A stretch of 6,667 nt of DNA, from the NCBI GenBank assembly GCA_022570975.1, contig JACZYS010000143.1, forward strand, positions 1 through 6,667, in the 5' to 3' direction. Every line of letters starts with the position of its first letter. Within the stretch, counting starts at the first letter, position 1. The notes beneath the pieces are model-generated. The model saw only the letters and a program-made list of their open reading frames with translations, made no database searches and was not told the origin of the DNA. This stretch comes from Candidatus Zixiibacteriota bacterium (GTDB taxonomy: Bacteria > Zixibacteria > MSB-5A5 > GN15 > FEB-12). The position numbers were made by a program, and so were the translations under genes. Below are positions 1-6,432 of the stretch, one piece after another.

Positions 1-92
1 CCTAATCTTTTTCCAGTCTTAACTTCTGGCAAGATATCCTTCAGAGCGGGTATAAACGCCCTTCCTAGAAACGTGAATATTTTGTCCGGATG
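1..92 (-). other. Out-of-frame continuation of the antiporter (candidate frameshift tail), runs off the window
   Basis: Read on the minus strand from 92 downwards, a frame different from that of the 65-877 gene stays open to the window edge. It begins HPDKIFTFLGRAFIPALKDI. The H-P-x-K-I-F stretch followed by an aromatic-Pro segment is broadly what CPA2 proteins carry after the GAV helix, so one missing base between about 92 and 112 would join the two frames. That interval contains homopolymers on the minus strand (five G at 107-111, four A at 98-101), which are common indel sites. The later residues (PEVKTGKR) do not clearly match the family, so a junction to unrelated DNA remains possible. 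Confidence 0.4.
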
Positions 93-877
93 CGCGATTT
101 TGTCACCGCCCCCATAATCAAGGTTGCAAAAAGTGGCTGGAGGTTTAATGTGAAAGCCAATCCGGTAACCATGATGACCCCGGCAACAATAATCATCAGC
201 AACTCTGCCTGGTCATCAACTTTCTGCTCCCATTTGGAAATCATGAAACCTATCAGTCCGCCAACAATGAGAGAACCACCTATTTCATAAAGCGGGCTGA
301 TAATTGCCATATAGAAAGCACCGCCACCTGATATCTCATTGATCGAGAATACGAGCTCAAAAATCAAAATGCAGACAATGTTGGAGGTGGCTACAATGGT
401 GATAAAGGTATCAGTGAAATCCCCTTTGGCCTCATATTCCCTCACCACCAACAGCGAGGCCGCCGGTGCCGTGGCAATGCCAATGGTACTTATCAACAGA
501 GAAATATAAAAGCTCAGTCCGGCAAAGTACAGGGCGAAGGTAGTAAAGACCATTGCTCCCACGGACTGGCCAATGGTGAGCCAGAGGGCCTTGTTGCCGA
601 CCGATTTAATATGGTGTATTTCAAAAACCCCGCCAATCGCAAACATAATCAATCCTAATGCGATATCTGAAACAATAGACAAACTCTGCACCGTTTCGAT
701 TGAAATTAGTCCTAAAACTGACGGACCAATAATAACCCCGGCAATCAGGTATCCGGAGACTTTGGGGAGTTTAATAGATCGGGCAAATTTTCCTCCCAAA
801 AGCCCCAACAGTATGACCGCTCCGGTTGGAGCCAGATAATGCAGGGTTATTGAGAATATTGAATTAAGTTCTTCCAT
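65..877 (-). CDS. CPA2/Kef-type cation:proton antiporter, N-terminal two thirds, probably frameshifted
   Basis: This is an inner-membrane monovalent cation:H+ antiporter of the CPA2 (Kef/Nha-type) superfamily, which exchanges Na+ or K+ for protons. The 270 residues contain about eight hydrophobic segments (roughly 10-30, 38-56, 66-84, 97-119, 122-144, 157-178, 189-212, 225-258). Family landmarks include LPKVSGYLIAGVIIGP (37-52), DIALGLIMFAIGG (71-83) and the discontinuous-helix signature GIATAPAASLLVVRE (133-147). The family membrane domain is usually about 380 residues with 12 or so helices, so the protein is short. After LFATLIMGAV (249-258), a typical helix, the frame runs into a charged 12-residue tail and TAG, while a better continuation is open in another frame. 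The DD or ND pair that normally follows the TAP helix is occupied by Ser165-Asn166. The start at 877 fits the family N-terminus, and no Shine-Dalgarno motif precedes it. The family is quite certain; the ion and the functionality are not. Confidence 0.85.
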   Translation of the reverse strand: MEELNSIFSITLHYLAPTGAVILLGLLGGKFARSIKLPKVSGYLIAGVIIGPSVLGLISIETVQSLSIVSDIALGLIMFAIGGVFEIHHIKSVGNKALWLTIGQSVGAMVFTTFALYFAGLSFYISLLISTIGIATAPAASLLVVREYEAKGDFTDTFITIVATSNIVCILIFELVFSINEISGGGAFYMAIISPLYEIGGSLIVGGLIGFMISKWEQKVDDQAELLMIIVAGVIMVTGLAFTLNLQPLFATLIMGAVTKSRIRTKYSRF

Positions 878-957
878 GCAGAGAACATAAAAAATTAAAT
901 TTTGAGGGCAAACAAAAAGAATTGTGACTTTTGTGATGCAATCTCAAGCTCTTGTAG

Positions 958-990
958 GTCAGGAGCCCTGAGCTCCTGACATCTTTTTTT
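958..990 (+). terminator. Strong hairpin plus T-tract (terminator-like), orphan in a divergent gap
   Basis: A perfect 9-bp stem (GTCAGGAGC at 958-966 pairing with GCTCCTGAC at 972-980) with a 5-base loop is followed by ATCTTTTTTT (981-990). This has the architecture of a Rho-independent terminator acting on rightward transcription. There is no rightward gene to its left: the antiporter is transcribed leftwards from 877. It therefore either ends an unannotated transcript starting in 878-957, insulates the hydrolase promoter from read-through, or is a copy of a dispersed intergenic palindrome. The structure is certain; the role is open. Confidence 0.6.
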
Positions 991-1033
991 GTGCGACAAT
1001 ATACTCCAGTTTCATAATAATTTGGGGATTTGA

Positions 1034-1062
1034 TGTCTCTATCTGAGGAAATGTTGTATAAT
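1034..1062 (+). promoter_or_regulatory. Putative promoter of the metallo-hydrolase gene (TATAAT box)
   Basis: A consensus -10 hexamer TATAAT lies at 1057-1062, 17 bases before the ATG at 1080. No good -35 sits 17 bases upstream (TGTCTC at 1034-1039); a closer match, TTGATG at 1030-1035, would be 21 bases away, which is too far. A start of transcription near 1069 would leave a leader of only about 11 nt, consistent with the lack of a Shine-Dalgarno motif. The call rests on the -10 alone. Confidence 0.35.
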
Positions 1063-1079
1063 ACACATTGTAACTGAAT

Positions 1080-2219
1080 ATGAGAAAAAAAATAATCAAA
1101 TATTTGCCGGCCTTATTTGTTTCGCTCTCAATTCTATTCTTATTGTTTTATTTATCAATCGGAAACATGTCTCAGTTTGGAGGAAATGCCAGTGGCGAGA
1201 GATTGGAGAGAATAAAAAATTCATCAAATTATAATGGCAAAAAATTCAGAAACTCGGTTAAAACCGAGTCAAGCTGGGGCATCTTGGAAACTGGTTCATT
1301 TGTGCAAGAGTGGATATTTGGGCAAGGAAAGAGAGTGCCTGAGAATGAATTGCCAATTAAATCACTCAACAGAAACATATTTTCTACGAAGCAGGATGAT
1401 GGAATAAAGATTATCTGGTTGGGACATGCAACCGTTCTCATTGAAATTGATGGTTTCATTCTTCTTACCGATCCTGTCTGGAGTGATAATCCTTCATTTT
1501 CAAGTATGGTAGGTGCCCGGAGATTTCATAAGGTCCCCATTGAACTAAACGAACTTCCCAAATTGGACATGGTTTTAATTTCTCATGATCATTATGACCA
1601 CCTTGATATGGAAACTGTTATGACTCTTTCACAAAATGGAGTCATGTTTATAGTGCCACTCGGTGTTGGTGCACACTTGGAAGAATGGGGGATAGCATCG
1701 TCGCAGATTTCAGAGTTTGATTGGTATGACTCACTAAAATTGGGTGGAGAGAATCTTACCTTAACTGCAACTCCTGCAAGACATGCTTCCGGAAGAGGAT
1801 TAATATATGGCTCCAATCCAACGCTGTGGTGTTCGTGGGTAATAAGAAGTAAGACGCAGCGCTTATTCTTCAGCGGAGACACCGGCGATTTTGAGGAGTT
1901 TGATGAAATTGGAAAGAGATTTGGCCCTTTTGATTATACTCTCATGACTATAGGTGCATATAGTGACCGATGGCCGGATATTCATCTGACTCCCGAGCAG
2001 GCAGTAAGCGTTCATAAGAGACTCGGTGGAAAAGTGTTGGTCCCAATTCACTGGGGGACATTTAACCTTGCATTTCACGACTGGTACGAACCCGCAGAGA
2101 GGTTTGTTAAAGCATCTGAATTGTCAAATACAAGTTATCTTGTTCCCATGCCGGGTGAAATTATATCAACGAATGATTCCACAAAGAACTCTTTTTGGTG
2201 GCGGGAGCATGTGGAGTAG
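1080..2219 (+). CDS. Membrane-anchored metallo-beta-lactamase-fold hydrolase, NAPE-PLD/UlaG-like
   Basis: This protein belongs to the COG2220-type zinc hydrolases that include mammalian N-acyl-phosphatidylethanolamine phospholipase D and bacterial UlaG-like lactonases. Residues 1-8 are basic and 9-27 form one hydrophobic segment, giving an uncleaved signal anchor or signal peptide; the catalytic domain would then face the periplasm or outer membrane leaflet. The fold begins at IIWLGHATVLIEIDG (111-125). Metal ligands are all present: HDHYDH gives His169, His171, Asp173 and His174, then His235 (PARH), Asp267 (GDTGD) and His324 (IHWGTF). The spacing matches the NAPE-PLD set and the 379-residue length fits. 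The active centre is thus intact and a phosphodiesterase or lactonase activity is likely, but the substrate (phospholipid, N-acyl lipid or other ester) cannot be read from the sequence. It faces the next gene tail to tail with a 50-base gap. The start at 1080 is chosen because it includes the membrane anchor. Confidence 0.88.
   Translation: MRKKIIKYLPALFVSLSILFLLFYLSIGNMSQFGGNASGERLERIKNSSNYNGKKFRNSVKTESSWGILETGSFVQEWIFGQGKRVPENELPIKSLNRNIFSTKQDDGIKIIWLGHATVLIEIDGFILLTDPVWSDNPSFSSMVGARRFHKVPIELNELPKLDMVLISHDHYDHLDMETVMTLSQNGVMFIVPLGVGAHLEEWGIASSQISEFDWYDSLKLGGENLTLTATPARHASGRGLIYGSNPTLWCSWVIRSKTQRLFFSGDTGDFEEFDEIGKRFGPFDYTLMTIGAYSDRWPDIHLTPEQAVSVHKRLGGKVLVPIHWGTFNLAFHDWYEPAERFVKASELSNTSYLVPMPGEIISTNDSTKNSFWWREHVE
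1252..1269. repeat. 18-bp near-perfect palindrome inside the hydrolase coding region
   Basis: ACTCGGTT (1252-1259) is followed by AA and its exact reverse complement AACCGAGT (1262-1269). It codes for residues 58-63 in the poorly conserved linker between the membrane anchor and the catalytic domain. It could fold in mRNA or resemble an operator, but no function is evident. Confidence 0.5.
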
Positions 2220-2227
2220 GCGACTGG

Positions 2228-2246
2228 GCTCAAGTCAATTTTGAGC
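2228..2246. terminator. Weak hairpin in the convergent gap, possible shared terminator
   Basis: GCTCAA (2228-2233) pairs with TTGAGC (2241-2246) across a 7-base loop, in the 50-base space between two converging stop codons. The position suits a bidirectional terminator, but the stem is short and neither strand has a T-tract directly after it. A four-T run occurs only at 2269-2272 on the plus side. Low certainty. Confidence 0.25.
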
Positions 2247-2269
2247 AGGCAGGTATCTGTGAAATACTT

Positions 2270-3502
2270 TTAGAATGAGAATTTCCTAAATTTTCCAATC
2301 AAGACATTGATAAATAATAAAATGACTGGCAAGTAATATACAGTTCTGTAAAGATGAGAGTATCTCTCAATTTCTGAATCCATTAATGGAATGCTGGTAT
2401 AGATGTTGATCAAAATGGCCGGGATGGCAATGAGTGCGAAACTGTTACCTATGGCATCTGTTTCTCGTCTTTTGGATAAAATCCATAACGATAGGAAGGC
2501 ACCGGCTAAAGTATAAGTCCAGATACGAGAAGCATCCCAGGCGATTGCGTGCATTGCCAATGGCACAGTTATTACACCAATCAATAGAAAAGAAAATTTT
2601 GAAAATGGAGTAATTCTTAATGCAGAATGAATAAAATAAAGCAAAGCCAATAGCGCCGGACCAACCGAAACTAACAGATTTTTATCCAATAACCTGTCAT
2701 CAAGATACTGAAACTGTACACTCAGAAAATTAAGAAAACTCCTGGTTTGATAATCAGCAACATGATTTACTCTGGTCGAAACAAAATCAAATGACCCGAG
2801 ATAACCGACTAATTGTTGACGAAGAATTTCTGAGTCCAGGAATAACGATTGATAGATTATCAACAGAGCGAATGTTGCCATTGGGGCGGAAAAAAGAATG
2901 ATTGCCTTGCGAGTAATTGCAGTGAAGTCTTTTCTTTCATATTCTACAACCAATGCCAAAAGAACCAATGGAAGACCAATAAGGATATAGGATTCATGAG
3001 TTAGGACAGCAATAGTTTGAATGATGGCTGCTGTACCCAGTTTTTGTTTGAAAACTAATCCGATTGAGACAAATGTAAAGACATAAATCAGTGCATCAAA
3101 ATACCCAAAGAGGTGACCGCTCATGACCATAAATGAAGAGGAAGAAAAAATTGACAGAAATAGCACAATATCCAAATTGTAATCAAATTTTTCCAACAAA
3201 TTGCGTGAGATAAGAAAAATCGAAATCACAAAAATTGAAAAAATAATTCCCGAATAAATTGCTATCAATTCTGGAGTTATGGAGTAATCAAAAATAGATG
3301 AAAAGAAATTGGAAATAGTTCCAATCAACCCCCTTTTCATAAATCCAAATCTATAATCCAAAAGCCAGTGAGCTTCAGAAAAATCATTTGGCATCCTTAA
3401 GGCACGAGCAATTGTTATGAACAATGTCCAAAAAACCAATAATTGGATTGTAATTTTCTTATAATTTTGAAGAAGCTTCATTTTCACTTTCTTTAAGAGC
3501 AT
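2270..3502 (-). CDS. Polytopic membrane protein of unknown function, glycan-cluster type
   Basis: I do not recognise a named family. The 410-residue protein is highly hydrophobic with about ten likely membrane helices (first at 19-35, last at about 391-405). Early in the sequence sits W-L-L-D-Y-R-F-G-F-x-K-R-G-L-I-G (46-61), a motif I associate with uncharacterised membrane proteins of surface-polysaccharide loci. Other polar residues in or near helices that look conserved are GHLFGYFD (129-136), THESY (168-172) and WDASR (322-326). Such buried Asp, His and Arg residues suit a lipid-linked-sugar-handling enzyme (GT-C or polymerase-like), but that is inference. The gene overlaps the preceding glycosyltransferase gene by 44 bases, so translational coupling is likely. 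An alternative ATG at 3481 would give 403 residues and a 23-base overlap; neither start has a clear Shine-Dalgarno. Confidence 0.8.
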   Translation of the reverse strand: MLLKKVKMKLLQNYKKITIQLLVFWTLFITIARALRMPNDFSEAHWLLDYRFGFMKRGLIGTISNFFSSIFDYSITPELIAIYSGIIFSIFVISIFLISRNLLEKFDYNLDIVLFLSIFSSSSFMVMSGHLFGYFDALIYVFTFVSIGLVFKQKLGTAAIIQTIAVLTHESYILIGLPLVLLALVVEYERKDFTAITRKAIILFSAPMATFALLIIYQSLFLDSEILRQQLVGYLGSFDFVSTRVNHVADYQTRSFLNFLSVQFQYLDDRLLDKNLLVSVGPALLALLYFIHSALRITPFSKFSFLLIGVITVPLAMHAIAWDASRIWTYTLAGAFLSLWILSKRRETDAIGNSFALIAIPAILINIYTSIPLMDSEIERYSHLYRTVYYLPVILLFINVLIGKFRKFSF

Positions 3503-5081
3503 CTTTTCTTACATAATCCCCGGACATCATCAACTTTCCAGTTTGTTTTATTATCCATTCGTCCTGATATTCATTTATTGGTTGATAGTCACGGCGAAAG
3601 CGTTCATCTGAATCAAAATTTGTAGCCAATGTCCAGTTACCATGAATGTGGATGTAAGTCGGTTTTATTTCCTCAAAAACATAGTTATAAAATGTTTCCT
3701 TGTCATTCCTGAGAGTTTTTGCAATTACTTTATCGCACAATCCTACCATGTCATAAACTTTCAGATTTGAATAGTAAAGTGTTCCCCCAATGTCAGGAAG
3801 AAGAACAGAACCGTTTTTTATCTGCATTTCATCGGCCAGTTCGTTGAATTTGAAAGCATATGCTTTGGCTATTCTTTCAAATGATACAATTTTATTTTTA
3901 TATGCGGATTTGAATCTTGGGACATGCTTCCAAAGAGTTACTCCGATTATGCAAACTGACAGACCTGTCATCATATAAAGTTTAGTTCTTTCCTGGAATT
4001 TTGTAAGTGAAATGACAGAGAACAGTTGAACAAACAAAAGAATATAAAAGAAAACAAAAAACGCTGTAGCAAACCGATATTCACCCATCCAGTCAACCGG
4101 TAATATCAAATATATAAATCCTGATATGAATAAGAATGTTAAGATTAAGATGTGGGATTTAGTCTCTTTTTTGAAAATTAACAGCATGGTTGATAGAGCA
4201 ATAAGAATCACAATGGTCAAGAAAGCTCCTTTTAGCGTTACTACGCTTCCAAGTAATGTGGTTAGTTTTGATAAATAAGGTTGCTGAAGGGTCAAGACAC
4301 GGTCTATTGAGACTGTTAAGTTTGTCGCTTTAGCAAAATAAGTATTAGGATATATAGCACCAAAATAGAGCCACCTAAATAAAATGAAAGAACCAAATGC
4401 TCCAAGGAATGATAAGACAAATGCTCCCAAGCATTGCAAGGAGGGTTTTATGGAACTCTCTTTTCTTGAGATAAAATAAATAAGCAAAGTAACTGGAAAT
4501 ATAATCGCATATAAAATTCCATCGGGTCTCGTGAGTCCAATAGCAGTCGCAAGAAATGCTGAAACAACTCCATCTCTAAGACTAATCTTGTTCTCTGAAA
4601 GAATTTTAAGTTGGCTGTAAAAGAGGATTGAAATGAGAGCGATATATAGCGGATTTTCAAGTCCAGAACAGGTCCAAATAACAAAAGATGCATTAAGCGA
4701 AATTGACAATAGAACTACAAAAGAAACAATATAGGACTTGGTAATAGAGTATAAGCTTTTGTGAACAAACAAATAGGTTACCGCGACTAACAGAAATGAG
4801 ATTATTTTTGGGATTACATATGGATCAAAAATGCCAAGAATAAAAAAGGGAACCATAAATATGAGCCAGAGGAAATTTGAATATCCTTCAACAGGTTCCA
4901 TCCCCGGCTGTGAAACCAGTCCATGTCCCCCGGCAAGTGAACGGGCATAAGAAAATGTAATCCCGGCATCATCAATTATCCAATCTGAAAGTGGGAGTGT
5001 GATTAGCAGATATAGAATTAAACAAAACAGCAAAATCAGATTGGCTTTAGTATCTCTCAAATTAGCACCTTCAAGATTCAT
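3459..5081 (-). CDS. GT-C superfamily glycosyltransferase, AftB-like multi-pass membrane protein
   Basis: This 540-residue integral membrane enzyme probably transfers a sugar from a polyprenyl-phosphate donor to a surface glycan or glycolipid on the outer face of the cytoplasmic membrane. After a first helix (about 14-33) comes the acidic GT-C loop: Asp37-Asp38 in DDAGITFSYARSLAGGHGLV, then VEGYSNFLW (64-72). Further family landmarks are SGLENPLY (139-146), LTRPDG (183-188), FGAIYPNTYFAK (240-251), VDWMGEYRF (329-337) and a C-terminal soluble part with LPDIGGTLYYS (428-438) and DMVGLCD (444-450). This order matches proteins related to mycobacterial AftB, an arabinofuranosyltransferase; the sugar used here is unknown. 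The frame extends to a TTG at 5114 overlapping the upstream stop; I prefer the ATG at 5081, 26 bases after that stop, because it leaves a short basic head before the first helix. GC is visibly lower than in valS (21/60 for 4741-4800), as is common for exchangeable surface-glycan genes. Confidence 0.8.
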   Translation of the reverse strand: MNLEGANLRDTKANLILLFCLILYLLITLPLSDWIIDDAGITFSYARSLAGGHGLVSQPGMEPVEGYSNFLWLIFMVPFFILGIFDPYVIPKIISFLLVAVTYLFVHKSLYSITKSYIVSFVVLLSISLNASFVIWTCSGLENPLYIALISILFYSQLKILSENKISLRDGVVSAFLATAIGLTRPDGILYAIIFPVTLLIYFISRKESSIKPSLQCLGAFVLSFLGAFGSFILFRWLYFGAIYPNTYFAKATNLTVSIDRVLTLQQPYLSKLTTLLGSVVTLKGAFLTIVILIALSTMLLIFKKETKSHILILTFLFISGFIYLILPVDWMGEYRFATAFFVFFYILLFVQLFSVISLTKFQERTKLYMMTGLSVCIIGVTLWKHVPRFKSAYKNKIVSFERIAKAYAFKFNELADEMQIKNGSVLLPDIGGTLYYSNLKVYDMVGLCDKVIAKTLRNDKETFYNYVFEEIKPTYIHIHGNWTLATNFDSDERFRRDYQPINEYQDEWIIKQTGKLMMSGDYVRKDALKESENEASSKL

Positions 5082-5107
5082 AATAAAACAGGCAACGCTC
5101 GCTTGTG

Positions 5108-6346
5108 TTACCAACCCATGATTTGTTCGAGGTTTTTGTTGAGCTTTTCTGTGCGTTCTTGATAATCTTCTTTTTTTGCTTTTTCCCTCTCTACAACATC
5201 ATCGGGGGCGTTGGCAAGGAAATCAGCATTGGCCAGTTTCTTGGAAACTCTGACCAGTTGAGTTTTGAGATTATCCAGCTCTTTTTCCAGTCGTTTCTTT
5301 TCCAGTTCAATATCAATGAGACCGGCAAGCGGAATAAAAATTTCGGCACCGCTGATAACGGCCGAAGCGGAAACAGGCGGGCGGTTTAATTTTACACCGA
5401 CATGCAGATTGATAACTTTGGCAAGGGAGCGAAAATACTGGATATGGTCTTCGAGCAATTTCCCAAATGACTCATCCTTAACTCTGATATAGAGGTCCGA
5501 TTTTTTCCCAGGGGGAACATTCAGTTCCGCCCTTGCCGAGCGAACGGCGTTGACCACGGCCTGAATCTGTTCCAGACTTTCTTCAAGTTTTTTATCGGTG
5601 AACTTGCCTTTAGTTTTTGGCCAGGGACCATAGTTTAAGGTCTGGCTGCCATCCTCTCCCTTCATCTCAGCCATTTCCAAAAAGATATTTTCGGTTACAA
5701 AAGGCATAAAGGGGTGGAGCAGCCGCAAAATCTTATCGAGAACATAGGAAGCTACATTCAAAGATCCTTCTCTGATTTTCTCCTTAGATTGGTCCGGTTT
5801 TATCAGCTCAATATACCACGAGCAGTAGTCATTCCAGACAAAATTGTACAATGTCTTGGAAGCTGTTGAGAGGCGGTATTCGCTTAATGATTTATCAACG
5901 GCTTCAATTGTATCTTCCAGTCTGGAGAGAATCCATCGGTCAAAAATAACCAGATCGTTTTCATTAATTTTATCGGTCACCGGTTTTTTATCACCAATGT
6001 GCATGAAGACAAAACGGGAGACCTGATGCAGTTTATTGACGAAATTGCGTCCGCTTTCAAAAGTGTTTTTACTAATCCATGGGTCCTGCCCGTCCGGCGT
6101 GGCAAGCACCAATGAGATACGGAGAGCATCGGCACCAAATTTTTCAATTACGTTTGCAATTGTTCTGCTATCTTTTCTGTTTTTTGTTCCTTCAAACAGC
6201 ATATGTTCAAGAAAATGGGATACACCGCTAACTTTTCTGTTTTCGTCATTAGAACCCACTTTAAACACGACCTCAACTGCAACAGATTTAGAAGAATTCT
6301 TCTCAAAAATTACTATAATACCGTTTTTTAGTCTGTATTTTTCCAT
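5108..6346 (-). CDS. valS: Chimeric open frame: M16 protease N-terminus joined to valyl-tRNA synthetase C-terminus
   Basis: About 345 C-terminal residues are valyl-tRNA synthetase, the cytoplasmic enzyme charging tRNA-Val. Starting from the ATG at 6346, the segment ADALRISLVLATPDGQDPWI (72-91) follows what in ValS is the KMSKS loop region. Next come FESGRNFVNKL (96-106), the helical anticodon-binding domain (about 132-250, with DRWILSRLEDT, YNFVWNDYCSWYIELIKPD and HPFMPFVTENI), and the C-terminal coiled-coil arm (about 340-405, Lys/Glu-rich with DFLANAP). The HIGH and KMSKS sequences and editing domain, some 500 residues, are absent. In their place residues 1-72 are the start of an M16 zinc protease. 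The product would have neither complete catalytic site. The frame could open at 6403, but the ATG at 6346 gives the typical M16 beginning MEKYRLKNG. The glycosyltransferase starts 26 bases after the stop on the same strand. I read this as two partial genes fused artificially or by recombination, not as a working fusion enzyme. Confidence 0.8.
   Translation of the reverse strand: MEKYRLKNGIIVIFEKNSSKSVAVEVVFKVGSNDENRKVSGVSHFLEHMLFEGTKNRKDSRTIANVIEKFGADALRISLVLATPDGQDPWISKNTFESGRNFVNKLHQVSRFVFMHIGDKKPVTDKINENDLVIFDRWILSRLEDTIEAVDKSLSEYRLSTASKTLYNFVWNDYCSWYIELIKPDQSKEKIREGSLNVASYVLDKILRLLHPFMPFVTENIFLEMAEMKGEDGSQTLNYGPWPKTKGKFTDKKLEESLEQIQAVVNAVRSARAELNVPPGKKSDLYIRVKDESFGKLLEDHIQYFRSLAKVINLHVGVKLNRPPVSASAVISGAEIFIPLAGLIDIELEKKRLEKELDNLKTQLVRVSKKLANADFLANAPDDVVEREKAKKEDYQERTEKLNKNLEQIMGW
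6131..6148 (-). other. Junction between M16 and ValS sequence at a shared IEKFGA coding stretch
   Basis: The minus-strand codons ATT GAA AAA TTT GGT GCC encode Ile-Glu-Lys-Phe-Gly-Ala. Both parent families naturally have nearly this peptide here: ValS has (I/V)EK(Y/F)GADALR just after KMSKS, and M16 enzymes have an IExxGx helix end about 23 residues after HxxEH. An 18-base or longer identity is enough to explain a crossover or a mis-joined assembly path that keeps the reading frame. Confidence 0.7.
6131..6346 (-). other. N-terminal fragment of an M16 (insulinase-type) zinc peptidase
   Basis: These 72 codons encode an M16 peptidase beginning. MEKYRLKNGIIVIFEKN is followed by VAVEVVFKVGSNDE and the inverted zinc motif HFLEH (residues 44-48: His44, Glu47, His48), then MLFEGTKNRKDSR and the helix ending IEKFGA. 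In intact M16 enzymes this is followed by an (E/x)xNAxT segment and the third zinc ligand about 75 residues after HxxEH; both are lost here because the reading passes into ValS. GC is about 31% (55/180 in 6181-6360), unlike the rest of this frame but like the divergent gene at its right. The style (FEGTKNRKDS) recalls proteins from DPANN archaea or CPR bacteria; that is inference. Confidence 0.75.
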
Positions 6347-6432
6347 TTTATTTTTCTTATATATGTTATTATTAAGTTTTACTATTTTATCAAATGAAAA
6401 CATTTAAAATAATGGAAATATCACAAAATACT
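6347..6432. promoter_or_regulatory. AT-rich divergent promoter region between the M16 and M24 genes
   Basis: The two peptidase genes point away from each other across 86 very AT-rich bases. A TATA-like TTTAAAAT (6403-6410) is centred about 26 bases before the ATG at 6433, the distance expected for an archaeal TATA box with a leaderless start. On the minus strand CTTAATAA (6369-6376) sits at a similar distance from 6346. In DNA this AT-rich such matches arise easily by chance. Confidence 0.25.

Noticed and set aside
878..1079. A small protein gene or riboswitch in the divergent gap
   Set aside because: No open frame with a plausible start context and no recognisable riboswitch core; only the hairpin with T-tract and a -10 box can be supported.
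1592..1882. Minus-strand frame opposite the metallo-hydrolase
   Set aside because: It is antisense to the metal-ligand motifs of a well-supported gene and has no family features of its own.
5105..5389. Plus-strand open frame opposite the ValS C-terminal arm
   Set aside because: It mirrors the Lys/Glu-rich coiled coil (AAG/GAA codons become CTT/TTC), giving an artefactual Phe/Leu-rich peptide.
5108..6403. A novel protease-synthetase fusion enzyme
   Set aside because: The M16 part lacks its third zinc ligand and the ValS part lacks HIGH, KMSKS and the editing domain. The join falls at a peptide common to both families and at a composition break, so an artificial or recombinational junction explains it better.
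6347..6403. Start of the M16 frame at 6403 (19 extra residues)
   Set aside because: The extra residues are Lys/Asn-rich translation of AT-rich intergenic DNA; the M16 family begins at MEKYRLKNG, and using 6403 would overlap the divergent frame opening at 6394.
6036..6407. Plus-strand open frame of 123 codons opposite the M16/ValS gene
   Set aside because: It is antisense to a coding region with clear family motifs and its translation is low-complexity Phe/Ser/Leu-rich with no recognisable domain.
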